Positions 9,201 to 15,648 of a stretch of 42,355 nucleotides of DNA are shown one piece after another. The position numbers and the translations under genes are program-made. Below the pieces are notes generated by a model. It was not told the origin of the DNA. It saw nothing but the letters and a program-made list of their open reading frames with translations, and searched no databases. Within the stretch, counting starts at the first letter, position 1; each line of letters opens with the position of its first letter. Source of the DNA: a virus; the IMG/VR virus record IMGVR_UViG_3300046533_000104, positions 1-42,355 of that record. One strand, given 5' to 3'.

Positions 9201-9978
9201 TGTACTTCTCGTTCATCGTCATCTGCTCATGTGAGATGATCGAATTCAGCCGAGTATTATCCTCCAGCCTCGACAGATCGCCATCATGCTGAATGGCAAC
9301 CAGTGGATTGTGCTTGAAGGCCTCAGTGGCAAACGTGCCATTACTGCTTCCCAGCGCTTTCCCGTCAAATGTTGTCGTGTATCCCTCGAACAATCTCTCG
9401 AGGATGTTCAGGATCGTTGACTTCCCTGACCCTGCAGGACCGTAGAAGACCAAGAACTTCTGGATCTTCTTCGAATCTCCGGAAACGATAGATCCGATAG
9501 CCCACTCGATCTTTGCCCGCTCTTCCTCCGAATACAATGTGCCAACGAGTTCGTCCCACGCTGAAATATCTCCTTCTCCAAGGGAATAGCTCAGAGTATG
9601 ACTCGCGTAATCCGACTTCTTCATCGGCGTGTTCGCGAATATGATCTTTGAATCCAGCGGCCGACTGTTGTCGCTGATCTGCCCGATGAACTTTCTGAAC
9701 TGTGTCCACATCTGACTACCGAACGAACTCATGAACATGGGGAAATACTGCACCCCGGTCTCCGCCTTGAGTCTGTCCGCTTCGCGCTGCAGATCATCAT
9801 CCACAAGACGCTGTACATCATACTCGTCACGAGACCACAGGCCCCGCTCTTCATCCCAGATCGCGTAGAAAGTGCGTCCTTGGACCATCAGATCCTTTGA
9901 ACGTCCGATCTTGAAATCGGGATACAGCATGGTCTTGCCGTCCTTCGTTTCCTTAGTTCGGATCTGATAGAAGTCCAC
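6226..9978 (-). CDS. Helicase, AEP primase-like and family-B DNA polymerase in one chain
   Basis: 1250 residues from GTG 9978 (AAGGAGGTG upstream). Residues about 1-400 form a D5-like SF3 helicase: Walker A GPAGSGKS (180-187), then VAIQHDGDL, GSNQPVKISDAKSG and the Arg-finger region LIRRLID. Residues about 470-600 carry AEP primase hallmarks: VIDFD (502-505 region, DxD) and SGNGVHLH (535-542). Residues about 695-1250 are family-B polymerase-like: exonuclease FDVE (D703, E705), NRRYD and YCVND; motif A DVASMHP (940-946); motif B KIAINIVYG (1011-1019); motif C KTDS (1065-1068). The usual DTDS is KTDS here. A single product could therefore unwind, prime and copy DNA. Whether the AEP module is active is unproven because its third motif is uncertain. 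Confidence 0.85.
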   Translation of the reverse strand: MDFYQIRTKETKDGKTMLYPDFKIGRSKDLMVQGRTFYAIWDEERGLWSRDEYDVQRLVDDDLQREADRLKAETGVQYFPMFMSSFGSQMWTQFRKFIGQISDNSRPLDSKIIFANTPMKKSDYASHTLSYSLGEGDISAWDELVGTLYSEEERAKIEWAIGSIVSGDSKKIQKFLVFYGPAGSGKSTILNILERLFEGYTTTFDGKALGSSNGTFATEAFKHNPLVAIQHDGDLSRLEDNTRLNSIISHEQMTMNEKYKPSYTARVEALLFVGSNQPVKISDAKSGLIRRLIDIHPSGVKIPIRHYNALIQQIDFELGAIAQHCLETYLSMGKNYYNSYRPMEMMLQTDIFFNFIEAYYDVFKGQDKITLKQAYSMYKEYCDESGIERPMPQYKMREELRNYFEDFKDRGELDGANVRSLYTGFNAEKFKTPVVKEEGRSFSLVMEETVSLMDEAFGDQPAQLANKDGVPGKKWVNVKSTLQDIDTSELHFLKVPKNLVVIDFDLKEVNGHTALERNLEAASSWPPTYAEISQSGNGVHLHYTYDGDVSALAQNYATGIEVKVFSGDASLRRRLTWCNRIPIEVINSGLPLKKQKEKMLKAKTITSERGLRELIQRNLRKEIHPGTKPSVDFIAQILEDAYESGMKYDVTDLRPKILAFANNSSNQSKVSIKTVLGMKFASAEEVASDAAIEVEDDRIVLFDVEVYKNLFVVCWKFRGDPVVVKMINPKAHEVEALFKLKLTGFYNRRYDNHILYAASMGYNNEQLFELSQKLIVDKNANAPFAAAYNISYTDIWDFSSKKQGLKKFEIDLGISHMELDLPWDEPVDEKDWLRVVEYCVNDVVATEAVLEARWPDFVARQILAELSGLTVNDTTQRHTAEIIFGKDKNPQRQFVYTNLAEVFPGYKFEMGKSSYLGEDPGEGGYVYAEPGIYEQVALLDVASMHPTTIEILNLFGDEYTARFAGLTEARMAIKRKDYAKARTLFDGRLAQFLESAEDDPSSAESLAYALKIAINIVYGLTSAKFSNPFNDNRNVDNIVAKRGALYMIGLKNILQKKGYTVAHIKTDSIKIPNADADIIDYIKTDGMLHGYDFEHEATYDKFCLVNDAVYIARKGNDWTVVGSQYQHPYVYKMLFSHEELTFDDFCETKNVTQGTMYLDKEHHEDLDYRNMRHLGRTGRFVPVATGGGTLYRYKDERYYAVTGTKGHLWIEAEVAKERPDLQIDMSYFEKLKEDAIKSIERFGSFEEFVN

Positions 9979-9992
9979 TACACCTCCTTCCT

Positions 9993-10568
9993 CTATACCG
10001 AGTATTGCTCTTGCAGATAGGCTGCCATCTGATACCAGATCTCAATCCTAGTCTGATCCTCCTGAGGAAACGCAAGTGGGAAGAAACCCCCTACCCCATC
10101 CCACGGATATGTCCTCCAGATGAGCTGGTGGAGAACATCTTCAGTCTGCTCAGCCTTCCTACGACCGAACGGATCCTTCATCTTGTGCAGGTTGATGTTC
10201 TCGATAAGCTTCCATGCCCACCAACCGGGTTCGCCCTGCGCCTGGAAGGCCAGACGCTTGGACAAAGCGACGATCACCTCAAGCATCGAGCAGGGATTAT
10301 GCTGAGGATTACGAAATATCGCGATTGTCTCTGATGTCACTTCCCTGAACGGTGCGTACTCTTGCAGACGCTCATCCTGCAGGAAGTGGTAGCGAAGCTC
10401 CAAACCATCTGCGAGACGATTGTCATCGTTCGGCACCATCCACACGAACTCCTTCTCGTGCAGTGCGTGCATCAGTCCATCATAACTGCTAGTGCTGTTG
10501 TGTTTGTAGTTGCAATGGATCTGCGCAGTCAGCCAATTGAAATATAGCTCATTCAGCAGTGTCTGCAT
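9993..10568 (-). CDS. Conserved phage hypothetical protein (191 aa)
   Basis: Starts at ATG 10568 (TTG 10574 also possible) and overlaps the membrane-protein gene by 20 nt. The pattern CSMLEVIVALSKRLAF, GWWAWKLIENINL and the C-terminal LIWRTYPWDGVGGFFPLAFP followed by IEIWYQMAAYL is a widely conserved phage family with no known enzymatic motif. It directly precedes the replicase, with which it probably shares a message. Confidence 0.7.
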   Translation of the reverse strand: MQTLLNELYFNWLTAQIHCNYKHNSTSSYDGLMHALHEKEFVWMVPNDDNRLADGLELRYHFLQDERLQEYAPFREVTSETIAIFRNPQHNPCSMLEVIVALSKRLAFQAQGEPGWWAWKLIENINLHKMKDPFGRRKAEQTEDVLHQLIWRTYPWDGVGGFFPLAFPQEDQTRIEIWYQMAAYLQEQYSV

Positions 10569-11337
10569 CGTCAAACCGCTCTGCGCGTTTGCGTATCTTC
10601 TCCACCTGATAATACTGATGCTGCAGGAATGGGGTGACGTTGTCGACGTAATTCCCGTCAGCCCTGGAGATCTCGATGTCTGTCTTCGTCTCGGTGTTGC
10701 GCACCAGTACTACATGCGCATTACCTGAGCCGTGCCCAAACCTCTGCAGGTTGTTGATCCCCACCGTCTCGTCGATATTGTCGACTGGTTCATCTCGCTC
10801 GTCAGCGAGAATCTCCTCTTCGAAATACCAGGTGTAACAGACAGTAGTGTAGTCCTCGTCGTGCAACTCCCCGAACTCATCGAGGTGAATGACGAACGGA
10901 ACGTCCGGGTTCTGCTGCCGAGCCATAAGCTCAGCGGGCATGTTCCACTCATGCTCAGACGGGGGGTGCGATTCGAAGACCGTCTGAGATGCTTCTTCTC
11001 CGGGCTCCGGCATGTTGTGGTACTTGACCGACTCAGTCTCGGGAGGATCCTCTTCCCCACCGATCGTGTTCTCGGTCTTCTCGTATCCGAGGTACTCCAC
11101 CACTTCTTCAAGCGGAGCCTTCAGACGTGCCTCAGTCGCAGCCTTCGCTGCCCGGTAGTAATCCCGAGCCTCGTCAATCTCTTCCTGAGCGATCTTGTCG
11201 TACTTGGTCTCAAGGCGCTTCTTGGCGAAGAAATATCCTCCGACCAGACCCAGACCCAGACCACCGACAAACCCTGCCGCGATCCACTGATGCCCGACCA
11301 GAGTTTCGGCGACCTGTTCGATTACGGGTTCTGCCAT
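10549..11337 (-). CDS. Membrane-anchored protein with coiled coil (262 aa)
   Basis: ATG 11337 with GGAG 8 nt upstream. Residues about 16-37 (IAAGFVGGLGLGLVGGYFF) form one membrane span, followed by a charged helical segment (about 38-85) and an acidic, Pro-rich linker. The C-terminal half (VPFVIHLDEFGELHDEDYTTVCYTWY onward) is a globular domain typical of actinophage membrane proteins of unknown function. It overlaps the DUF6353-like gene upstream by 16 nt. Confidence 0.65.
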   Translation of the reverse strand: MAEPVIEQVAETLVGHQWIAAGFVGGLGLGLVGGYFFAKKRLETKYDKIAQEEIDEARDYYRAAKAATEARLKAPLEEVVEYLGYEKTENTIGGEEDPPETESVKYHNMPEPGEEASQTVFESHPPSEHEWNMPAELMARQQNPDVPFVIHLDEFGELHDEDYTTVCYTWYFEEEILADERDEPVDNIDETVGINNLQRFGHGSGNAHVVLVRNTETKTDIEISRADGNYVDNVTPFLQHQYYQVEKIRKRAERFDDADTAE

Positions 11338-12236
11338 CTCAGTGGCTCCTTGTCACCCTCGATGCGGTTGTGAATCGGGCCGTCGACGTTGAAGTCGAGG
11401 AGGATGGCACCTTCGTGACCGTTCATGAAGTCACGGACAGTCTGATCGTCGCGGAAGAGTCCGAAGTCGATGAACCCGTCTCCGCCCCCATCGCGCAGCC
11501 AGCCCACGACGGCTCCCGCTTCGGTACGCGGGATATCGAACATGTCATAGACCTCATTGAGGAACACGTGTCCTCGGAGCGTCAGCAGGTCATTTGCGTA
11601 GCGCTGCTGAGAGCGCACGGTGACCTGATTCACTTCCCAGTCCTTGGACCACAGGCACGAGGTCGGGTCGAAGAACTTCGCGTAACCGGACGGCTCACCC
11701 ATGGCGACACGCTTGACCGTCTTCTTGCGCCCCGTCTCGGGGTTGAGGATCTCGACCGGCTTCACGCCGTAGCGCATCTCACGGTCGGTCTCTTCGCCGA
11801 AAGCGTCACGCACACGGCTGCGGTACTGATTGAACGCCGAATCGATCGCCGTATACGCAGCGGTCAGTGCGAAGTTGCGCTCCATCAGAATATGATGCGA
11901 CTGCGTCAGGCAGGCAATGCCGATGCCACCCAGGATGATGGCCGGAGCGTACTGCTTGGTGATACGAAGCGCTGTCCGGCTGTAGACGATCAGCGTGTCC
12001 TTCCGAGCGTCTTCCTCGGTGTACTCCTCAATGACCTCAGCCGCATGGATCTTCTCCATGTCAGCCTTACCCGTATCGAGAAGCTCTTCGACCTTCAGCG
12101 TGGCGTGGCACGCGAGGACGGTGCTGCCGATCATGGAGACCACACCAGTTCCGAACAGGATCTTTGGTGCATTCTCCTGGAAGAACAGGGACTTTGCCCC
12201 CATCACTCCCTTGATTCCTTCAGAAAGGAATGTCAT
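11322..12236 (-). CDS. DUF6353-like membrane protein, paralogue A (304 aa)
   Basis: N-terminal hydrophobic helix (KILFGTGVVSMIGSTVLACHA, around residues 25-45), a charged helix, a second hydrophobic helix (APAIILGGIGIACLTQSHHI, about 95-115), then AALxAAYTAID-type helix and a soluble C-terminal domain rich in G/D. The same layout and many positions recur in the 269-residue protein at 14215-15024. The family is common in actinophages; the molecular role is unknown. Starts at ATG 12236 and overlaps the 56-residue gene. Confidence 0.7.
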   Translation of the reverse strand: MTFLSEGIKGVMGAKSLFFQENAPKILFGTGVVSMIGSTVLACHATLKVEELLDTGKADMEKIHAAEVIEEYTEEDARKDTLIVYSRTALRITKQYAPAIILGGIGIACLTQSHHILMERNFALTAAYTAIDSAFNQYRSRVRDAFGEETDREMRYGVKPVEILNPETGRKKTVKRVAMGEPSGYAKFFDPTSCLWSKDWEVNQVTVRSQQRYANDLLTLRGHVFLNEVYDMFDIPRTEAGAVVGWLRDGGGDGFIDFGLFRDDQTVRDFMNGHEGAILLDFNVDGPIHNRIEGDKEPLRWQNP

Positions 12237-12390
12237 CGTCTTTTTCCTTCTCCTTCTTCTCTTCGTCTAGTTTTTGTTTTGCTTGGTAAATCGCATACAC
12301 CTGTGCATCAGACATCTTGCCTACGCGGCTGGCCCAACGAGGGCCCTTGTATAGACCAGCCACGTAGTTCCTCATCGCCTGATTGTCCAT
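12220..12390 (-). CDS. Small conserved protein (56 aa)
   Basis: MDNQAMRNYVAGLYKGPRW, then VGKMSDAQVYAIYQ, then a K/E-rich tail ending DDDIPF. ATG 12390 follows the upstream stop at once, and the 3' end overlaps the DUF6353-like gene by 17 nt. The GPRWxxRVxKMSDxQVxAIY pattern recurs in actinophages; the function is unknown. Confidence 0.6.
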   Translation of the reverse strand: MDNQAMRNYVAGLYKGPRWASRVGKMSDAQVYAIYQAKQKLDEEKKEKEKDDDIPF

Positions 12391-12391
12391 C

Positions 12392-13036
12392 TCAACTCAA
12401 TGGGCGAGGCTCCGGCAGATCGAGAAGGTAGCCGCCTCCGCGAAGCCTGGACGCTCGTGAGCCTTGGATGTTCAGCCAACCCCACTTGGTGTCTGTGTGG
12501 TTGCTCGGAATCCCGACCAGCTCGTACAGATCCGCAACCGATGCGGACTCGTAGCGCGAGATGATGTCGAACATCTTCTCGATGACATCTTCCGCTTCCT
12601 GACGCGAGTTCAGGATGATCTCGTCGAAGTCATGCTGAGCCTTTGCCCGGCGCGTCATGCTGCGGGGCTGCTCCTGCTGCTGCATCGAGTAGCGGTTGTA
12701 GCTCACGTAGCCGGTCGGACCAGCTGCTGGCGGCGGAGCGCCATAGCCCCTGCGGTTCCGACGGGACTCACCGAACACCACGCGTTCCATCAACTGCGAG
12801 ACACCCTCGACCATCGTGTCCTTCGCAGCGGGGATCAGCACGTCAAATATGACGTAGTTGCCTGCCGTCTTGGCGTCGCCACCGAAGAACACGCCCTTGA
12901 ACTTCTTGCCGAGGCCGGGCTTGCGCCGAGTTGCCGGTTCTACAGTGACCTGCCTGATCTTCTTCTCCTCCGGAGTGGTCTCCGCAGGGTCCGGCTCACC
13001 CTTCCCTTGGAAGCTGTTGCCTGGAAAGTCGCTCAT
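12392..13036 (-). CDS. Conserved actinophage protein with Pro/Gln-rich linker (214 aa)
   Basis: ATG 13036 with AGAGGA 6 nt upstream. Basic N-terminus and FKGVFFGGDAKTAGNYVIFDVLIPAAKDTM (about 47-76), a conserved core; then an R/G/Y/P/Q-rich linker (about 92-125), then a C-terminal domain with DIISRYESASVADLYELVGIP and WGWLN. This layout occurs in actinophages of several groups. No catalytic motif is visible. It is preceded by a terminator and no obvious promoter. Confidence 0.65.
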   Translation of the reverse strand: MSDFPGNSFQGKGEPDPAETTPEEKKIRQVTVEPATRRKPGLGKKFKGVFFGGDAKTAGNYVIFDVLIPAAKDTMVEGVSQLMERVVFGESRRNRRGYGAPPPAAGPTGYVSYNRYSMQQQEQPRSMTRRAKAQHDFDEIILNSRQEAEDVIEKMFDIISRYESASVADLYELVGIPSNHTDTKWGWLNIQGSRASRLRGGGYLLDLPEPRPLS

Positions 13037-13060
13037 AAATATCCTCTGTTTGGGAAAATC

Positions 13061-13090
13061 AAAAACCTAAGTCCGTGTTAGGGGCTTAGG
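13061..13090 (-). terminator. Intrinsic terminator after the 89-aa gene
   Basis: Minus strand: CCTAAG stem (13085-13090) pairing with CTTAGG (13066-13071), loop containing CCCCTAACACGGA, followed by TTTTTGATTTT. Confidence 0.75.
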
Positions 13091-13099
13091 CTCTGCTTG

Positions 13100-13369
13100 T
13101 TAGGCAGTGGGAGTTTCAACTTCAACAACTGTGGTGGTCTTACGGGCCTTGAGGGCGGCGTAGCGCGAGGCGGTCTTGTCGACAATCGCATTGGTCACCG
13201 GCGACAGCTTGTAGGCGACGTACTGGCCGAATGCCATCGTACCAATCTGGGCAGTGGTGCTGTCCGTATTGATTTCGGTGTATTCGGAGAGTGCGGCTTC
13301 TGTGGCTTTCGCGGTGGAAATGGCGACTGACTGACGAAGGACGGTCTTGGCGACGAACTTCTTGGTCAT
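13100..13369 (-). CDS. Hypothetical protein (89 aa)
   Basis: ATG 13369 with GGAG 6 nt upstream. Basic N-terminus MTKKFVAKTVLRQS, Ala/Thr-rich helices, no clear membrane span, Val/Thr-rich end. The promoter-like element ends about 25 nt upstream and a terminator follows, so it can be transcribed as a single-gene unit. I do not recognise it. Confidence 0.6.
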   Translation of the reverse strand: MTKKFVAKTVLRQSVAISTAKATEAALSEYTEINTDSTTAQIGTMAFGQYVAYKLSPVTNAIVDKTASRYAALKARKTTTVVEVETPTA

Positions 13370-13392
13370 AATGATCTCCAGGGTTAGTAGTG

Positions 13393-13425
13393 GGTTCTCT
13401 TATCTAAGGCCGTGTTTTTTACGCG
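13393..13425 (-). promoter_or_regulatory. Recurrent promoter-like element, copy 2
   Basis: Minus strand: CGCGTAAAAAACACGGCC followed by TTAGATAAGAGAACCC; -10-like TTAGAT at 13402-13407. Upstream of the 89-residue gene. Confidence 0.65.
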
Positions 13426-13443
13426 AGATCCCACCGCTAACGC

Positions 13444-13980
13444 CTACTTCACGTCTTCCACCACCGCTTCTCCCGACGCCAGCTGCGGGGCCAGGAGAAG
13501 GAACTGATCCGGCGGCATAGCCTTGATTTCTTCCGGCGTGTAAATACGCGCATCCTTCTTCACTTCCGGAACGTCCATCTCCAGCGCCTGCTGCTTGGCG
13601 AGTTCGGTCGCTTCCTCGATCAGATCCGCAGGCATGATGGCCGTGATGAAGCTTGCCGCCAGCTCGGCGTCCATCACGAGTTCCATGAAGAATGCCTCAT
13701 AGGCGTTGGACTGGCTGAACTCCAACCAGTTCTCCTCGTTCTTGATGTGACGCTTCCCATCGGGAGACTTCACGCCATAGGACGCCTTGATGAAGTCCTC
13801 CATCTCCTTCATGATCACGAGACCGTTCTCGGCCTTGATCATGCGCTCCATGGACGCCTTCAAACCGCCTTCATGAGCGAGTTCGAGCCTGATGATATCC
13901 ACCTTGGAGAGATGGAAATATAGCTCGTCCTCACGGGGTTCCCCGTTGAAGTCGACGTACTTCACGGTTTTCTTCAGCAT
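13444..13980 (-). CDS. Conserved phage protein, possible tail-assembly-chaperone-like (178 aa)
   Basis: MLKKTVKYVDFNGEPREDEL at the N-terminus, then HLSKVDIIRLELAHEGGL and KASYGVKSPDGKRHIKNEE, a family I recognise from phages of Gram-positive bacteria and which is sometimes placed with tail assembly chaperones. It is not next to the tape measure here, so that role is uncertain. The start ATG overlaps the stop of the 32-residue gene (TAATG). No Shine-Dalgarno is visible; instead a perfect 20-bp palindrome ends at the start codon. Confidence 0.65.
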   Translation of the reverse strand: MLKKTVKYVDFNGEPREDELYFHLSKVDIIRLELAHEGGLKASMERMIKAENGLVIMKEMEDFIKASYGVKSPDGKRHIKNEENWLEFSQSNAYEAFFMELVMDAELAASFITAIMPADLIEEATELAKQQALEMDVPEVKKDARIYTPEEIKAMPPDQFLLLAPQLASGEAVVEDVK

Positions 13981-13999
13981 TAACGGACCGGTCCGTTAA
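13980..13999. promoter_or_regulatory. Perfect 20-bp palindrome at a start codon
   Basis: TTAACGGACCGGTCCGTTAA is self-complementary over its whole length. It covers the last codons and stop of the 32-residue gene and touches the ATG of the 178-residue gene. It could be a dimeric repressor operator or, in RNA, a hairpin controlling re-initiation. Confidence 0.6.
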
Positions 14000-14078
14000 G
14001 AAAGTAGTGGGTGAAGAGGATACCTGCGCAGACCCTCACCACTGTTGCCGTCGGAATATGAATGACAATCTCGGTCAC
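13980..14078 (-). CDS. 32-residue coupled small protein
   Basis: GTG 14078 overlaps the stop of the 46-residue gene (GTGA); the stop overlaps the next ATG. The sequence EIVIHIPTATVVRVCAGILF has a moderately hydrophobic segment and ends THYFLNGPVR, the last residues being encoded by the palindrome. Evidence is coupling only. Confidence 0.45.
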   Translation of the reverse strand: MTEIVIHIPTATVVRVCAGILFTHYFLNGPVR

Positions 14079-14215
14079 TTCTTGTTTTCCTCCTCGTCGC
14101 GTTCCTTGATTTTGGCCAGAAGGGCCTCAAGGCTCTTGTTTGTATCGGCAAGGGTCAGACCCAACTTGGTCATAACCCTCACCAACTCCTGAATATCCCT
14201 ACGCTGCGGTTCCAC
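14075..14215 (-). CDS. Small coiled-coil protein (46 aa)
   Basis: GTG 14215 shares a base with the TAG stop of the DUF6353-like gene (TAGTG). VEPQRRDIQELVRVMTKLGL then TLADTNKSLEALLAKIKERD is a long amphipathic helix with a charged tail. Function unknown; an oligomerising helper is plausible. Confidence 0.55.
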   Translation of the reverse strand: MEPQRRDIQELVRVMTKLGLTLADTNKSLEALLAKIKERDEEENKK

Positions 14216-15024
14216 TAGTACACGTGCTTTCCGTAATCCGGGACTGGCGGGAAGTGATACTCCATCGCCACACACGGGCGGTTGTCGCTAGACAGGTGTG
14301 ATGAGAACTTGATCTCGAGACGGTTGTCGAGGTTGAACCCAAGCACATCCGACATGCCGTTCGGCGGTAGGCCCAGCTCGTCGTAGAACGCACTCAGGCT
14401 GGCGTAGTTGCAGTTGACGATCTCGAAGTTGATCTTGTTCTCGGCCTGCTTGATCGCTTCGACACTGCTCATGAAATATCGCCCGGAATACACGTCGTAG
14501 CAGAGCACCTCACCGTTGCCGATGATGATGATTTCGCTCGACTCGACCGGATGCTCAGCAAGTTTCTTTGCGACGATCTCATCGCGGATGGCCTGCTCTT
14601 TGCCCGGCCCGAGCTTCTCGACGACCTTCTCCTTGTACTCCTGCAAGGCTTTGTCGGATATGGTGTAGGCAGCGGCCAGCGCAGCGATCTCTTTCGAGGC
14701 CAGACGATTGGCCAGGACGATCGCAAGGATCGTGGTAGTGCCCATGATGATCGGTGGGATGAACTCGCGCCACGTAAGCTTGAGTTTCTCCTCACGAGTG
14801 AGGGGCTCCATCTTGTCGAAAGCTTTGTCACCAAACTCAGCCTTGACCCGGATGGCACGCTCAAGGTGCGCATTGTCGATCAGCTCATCCGCCCTGAGAA
14901 CGGCCTTGCCTGTCAGAACCGAGGTCGTGATAACCCCCGCCACACCAACGCCCGTGAGGATGCTAGCGCTGTTGTCGTTCAGGAAATATGACGCTTTGCC
15001 GAACAGTTCACCCAGTGAATTCAC
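14215..15024 (-). CDS. DUF6353-like membrane protein, paralogue B (269 aa)
   Basis: Starts at GTG 15024. Two hydrophobic helices (SILTGVGVAGVITTSVLTG around residues 20-38 and FIPPIIMGTTTILAIVLANR about 90-109) flank a charged helix, followed by ALAAAYTISDKALQEYKEKV and a soluble domain ending in an acidic-aromatic segment. It matches paralogue A (11322-12236) in layout and in the AAYTxxDxAxxxYxxxV helix. Overlaps the 53-residue membrane protein by 17 nt. Role unknown. Confidence 0.7.
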   Translation of the reverse strand: MNSLGELFGKASYFLNDNSASILTGVGVAGVITTSVLTGKAVLRADELIDNAHLERAIRVKAEFGDKAFDKMEPLTREEKLKLTWREFIPPIIMGTTTILAIVLANRLASKEIAALAAAYTISDKALQEYKEKVVEKLGPGKEQAIRDEIVAKKLAEHPVESSEIIIIGNGEVLCYDVYSGRYFMSSVEAIKQAENKINFEIVNCNYASLSAFYDELGLPPNGMSDVLGFNLDNRLEIKFSSHLSSDNRPCVAMEYHFPPVPDYGKHVY

Positions 15025-15169
15025 GGCGGAACCTTTCTGTTTGTTTGAAGTGTTTGTCCGCGTACTGCTCGTGCTTCCAGATCTCGTACTTCTGAGCGAC
15101 CTGACCTGCTACCCACCAGAGTGCCGTCCAGAATATAAGAGCGGCTATGAAAGCGTACAGGAACGTCAT
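15008..15169 (-). CDS. Small membrane protein (53 aa)
   Basis: ATG 15169 overlaps the preceding stop (ATGA). MTFLYAFIAALIFWTALWWV is one membrane span followed by a basic, amphipathic tail (KYEIWKHEQYADKHFKQTER). It overlaps the DUF6353-like start. Confidence 0.6.
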   Translation of the reverse strand: MTFLYAFIAALIFWTALWWVAGQVAQKYEIWKHEQYADKHFKQTERFRREFTG

Positions 15170-15327
15170 CGCTTGACGCCGAGGGCTCCTGTGTTACGCT
15201 TCAATGCCCGACGTTCTGCGACCTCACGACTTGACGCTCGCACCTGAACAGTTCTCGTCACGCCATTGACGAACTCTAGCGTGATGAAATATAGAGTCTG
15301 TTTGCTAGATGTCTTCAGGAACCTCAC
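15166..15327 (-). CDS. Small basic protein (53 aa)
   Basis: GTG 15327 overlaps the preceding stop (GTGA). VRFLKTSSKQTLYFITLEFV, NGVTRTVQVRASSREVAERR, ALKRNTGALGVKR: a beta-hairpin-like N-terminus and a basic helix. Coupled on both sides. Unknown function. Confidence 0.55.
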   Translation of the reverse strand: MRFLKTSSKQTLYFITLEFVNGVTRTVQVRASSREVAERRALKRNTGALGVKR

Positions 15328-15440
15328 CGCCCCCTCATCTCACGGACAAAAATCCAGATGAGCCAGAACCCACCTGTGACGACGACCAGAGCTGCATCGA
15401 AGATGAACTTCATCAGTCCGTACTTCCTGCGCGTGCGCAT
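15324..15440 (-). CDS. Small membrane protein (38 aa)
   Basis: ATG 15440 with AAGGAG 7 nt upstream. MRTRRKYGLMKFIFDAALVV then VTGGFWLIWIFVREMRGR: basic N-terminus, one span, basic end (N-in/C-in ambiguous). It follows directly after the T-run of the structured RNA candidate. A longer reading upstream would run through the RNA repeats and is rejected. Confidence 0.6.
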   Translation of the reverse strand: MRTRRKYGLMKFIFDAALVVVTGGFWLIWIFVREMRGR

Positions 15441-15488
15441 GTGTTTCTCCTTGTGTTTGAAAAAAATGTAAGCCTGTGTTTGTATCAG

Positions 15489-15534
15489 TGTCGTACAGTT
15501 ACGTCTCTGATAAAGATGTCGTACAGTTACGTCT
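15489..15534. repeat. Direct repeat, 18 nt x 2
   Basis: TGTCGTACAGTTACGTCT at 15489-15506 and again at 15517-15534, identical; part of the structured RNA candidate. Confidence 0.9.
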
Positions 15535-15567
15535 TCTTCATAGGCTTTAGAGAGATCCCTTGGGCGG

Positions 15568-15610
15568 CCTCCCATAACTGGGTGACCTATAACCTCCCAT
15601 AACTGGGTGA
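15568..15610. repeat. Direct repeat, 18 nt x 2
   Basis: CCTCCCATAACTGGGTGA at 15568-15585 and 15593-15610, identical, spaced 25 nt start to start; part of the structured RNA candidate. Confidence 0.9.
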
Positions 15611-15617
15611 TCAGGGA

Positions 15618-15648
15618 TCTCTCTATCTTAGGCCGTGTTTACGCCGCG
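15618..15648 (-). promoter_or_regulatory. Recurrent promoter-like element, copy 3
   Basis: Minus strand: ATCGCGGCGTAAACACGGCC then TAAGATAGAGAGATCCC; -10-like TAAGAT at 15625-15630. It overlaps the last codons of the 126-residue gene and would start the structured RNA. Confidence 0.65.

Larger units (their letters stand above)
15460..15624 (-). ncRNA. Structured RNA or leader candidate with two pairs of mini-hairpins
   Basis: Begins about where the element at 15618-15648 would start transcription. On the minus strand: a 12-bp stem AGAGAGATCCCT/AGGGATCTCTCT (15613-15624 with 15549-15560) encloses two copies of TCACCCAGTTATGGGAGG, each a CCCA-GTTA-TGGG hairpin. Then stem AAGCCT/AGGCTT encloses two copies of AGACGTAACTGTACGACA, each CGTA-ACTG-TACG. 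The outer helices of the latter differ (AAGA/TCTT and TATCAG/CTGATA) yet still pair. A run of seven T follows at 15460-15466. CAGTTA in the first pair is complementary to TAACTG in the second pair. Confidence 0.65.

Noticed and set aside
15324-15575. 83-residue reading into the repeats upstream of the 38-aa membrane gene
   Set aside because: It would translate the structured repeats; ATG 15440 has AAGGAG at good distance.
15489-15610. CRISPR-like repeats
   Set aside because: Only two copies of each of two repeats, with unequal short spacing and RNA-type pairing; no array or cas genes.
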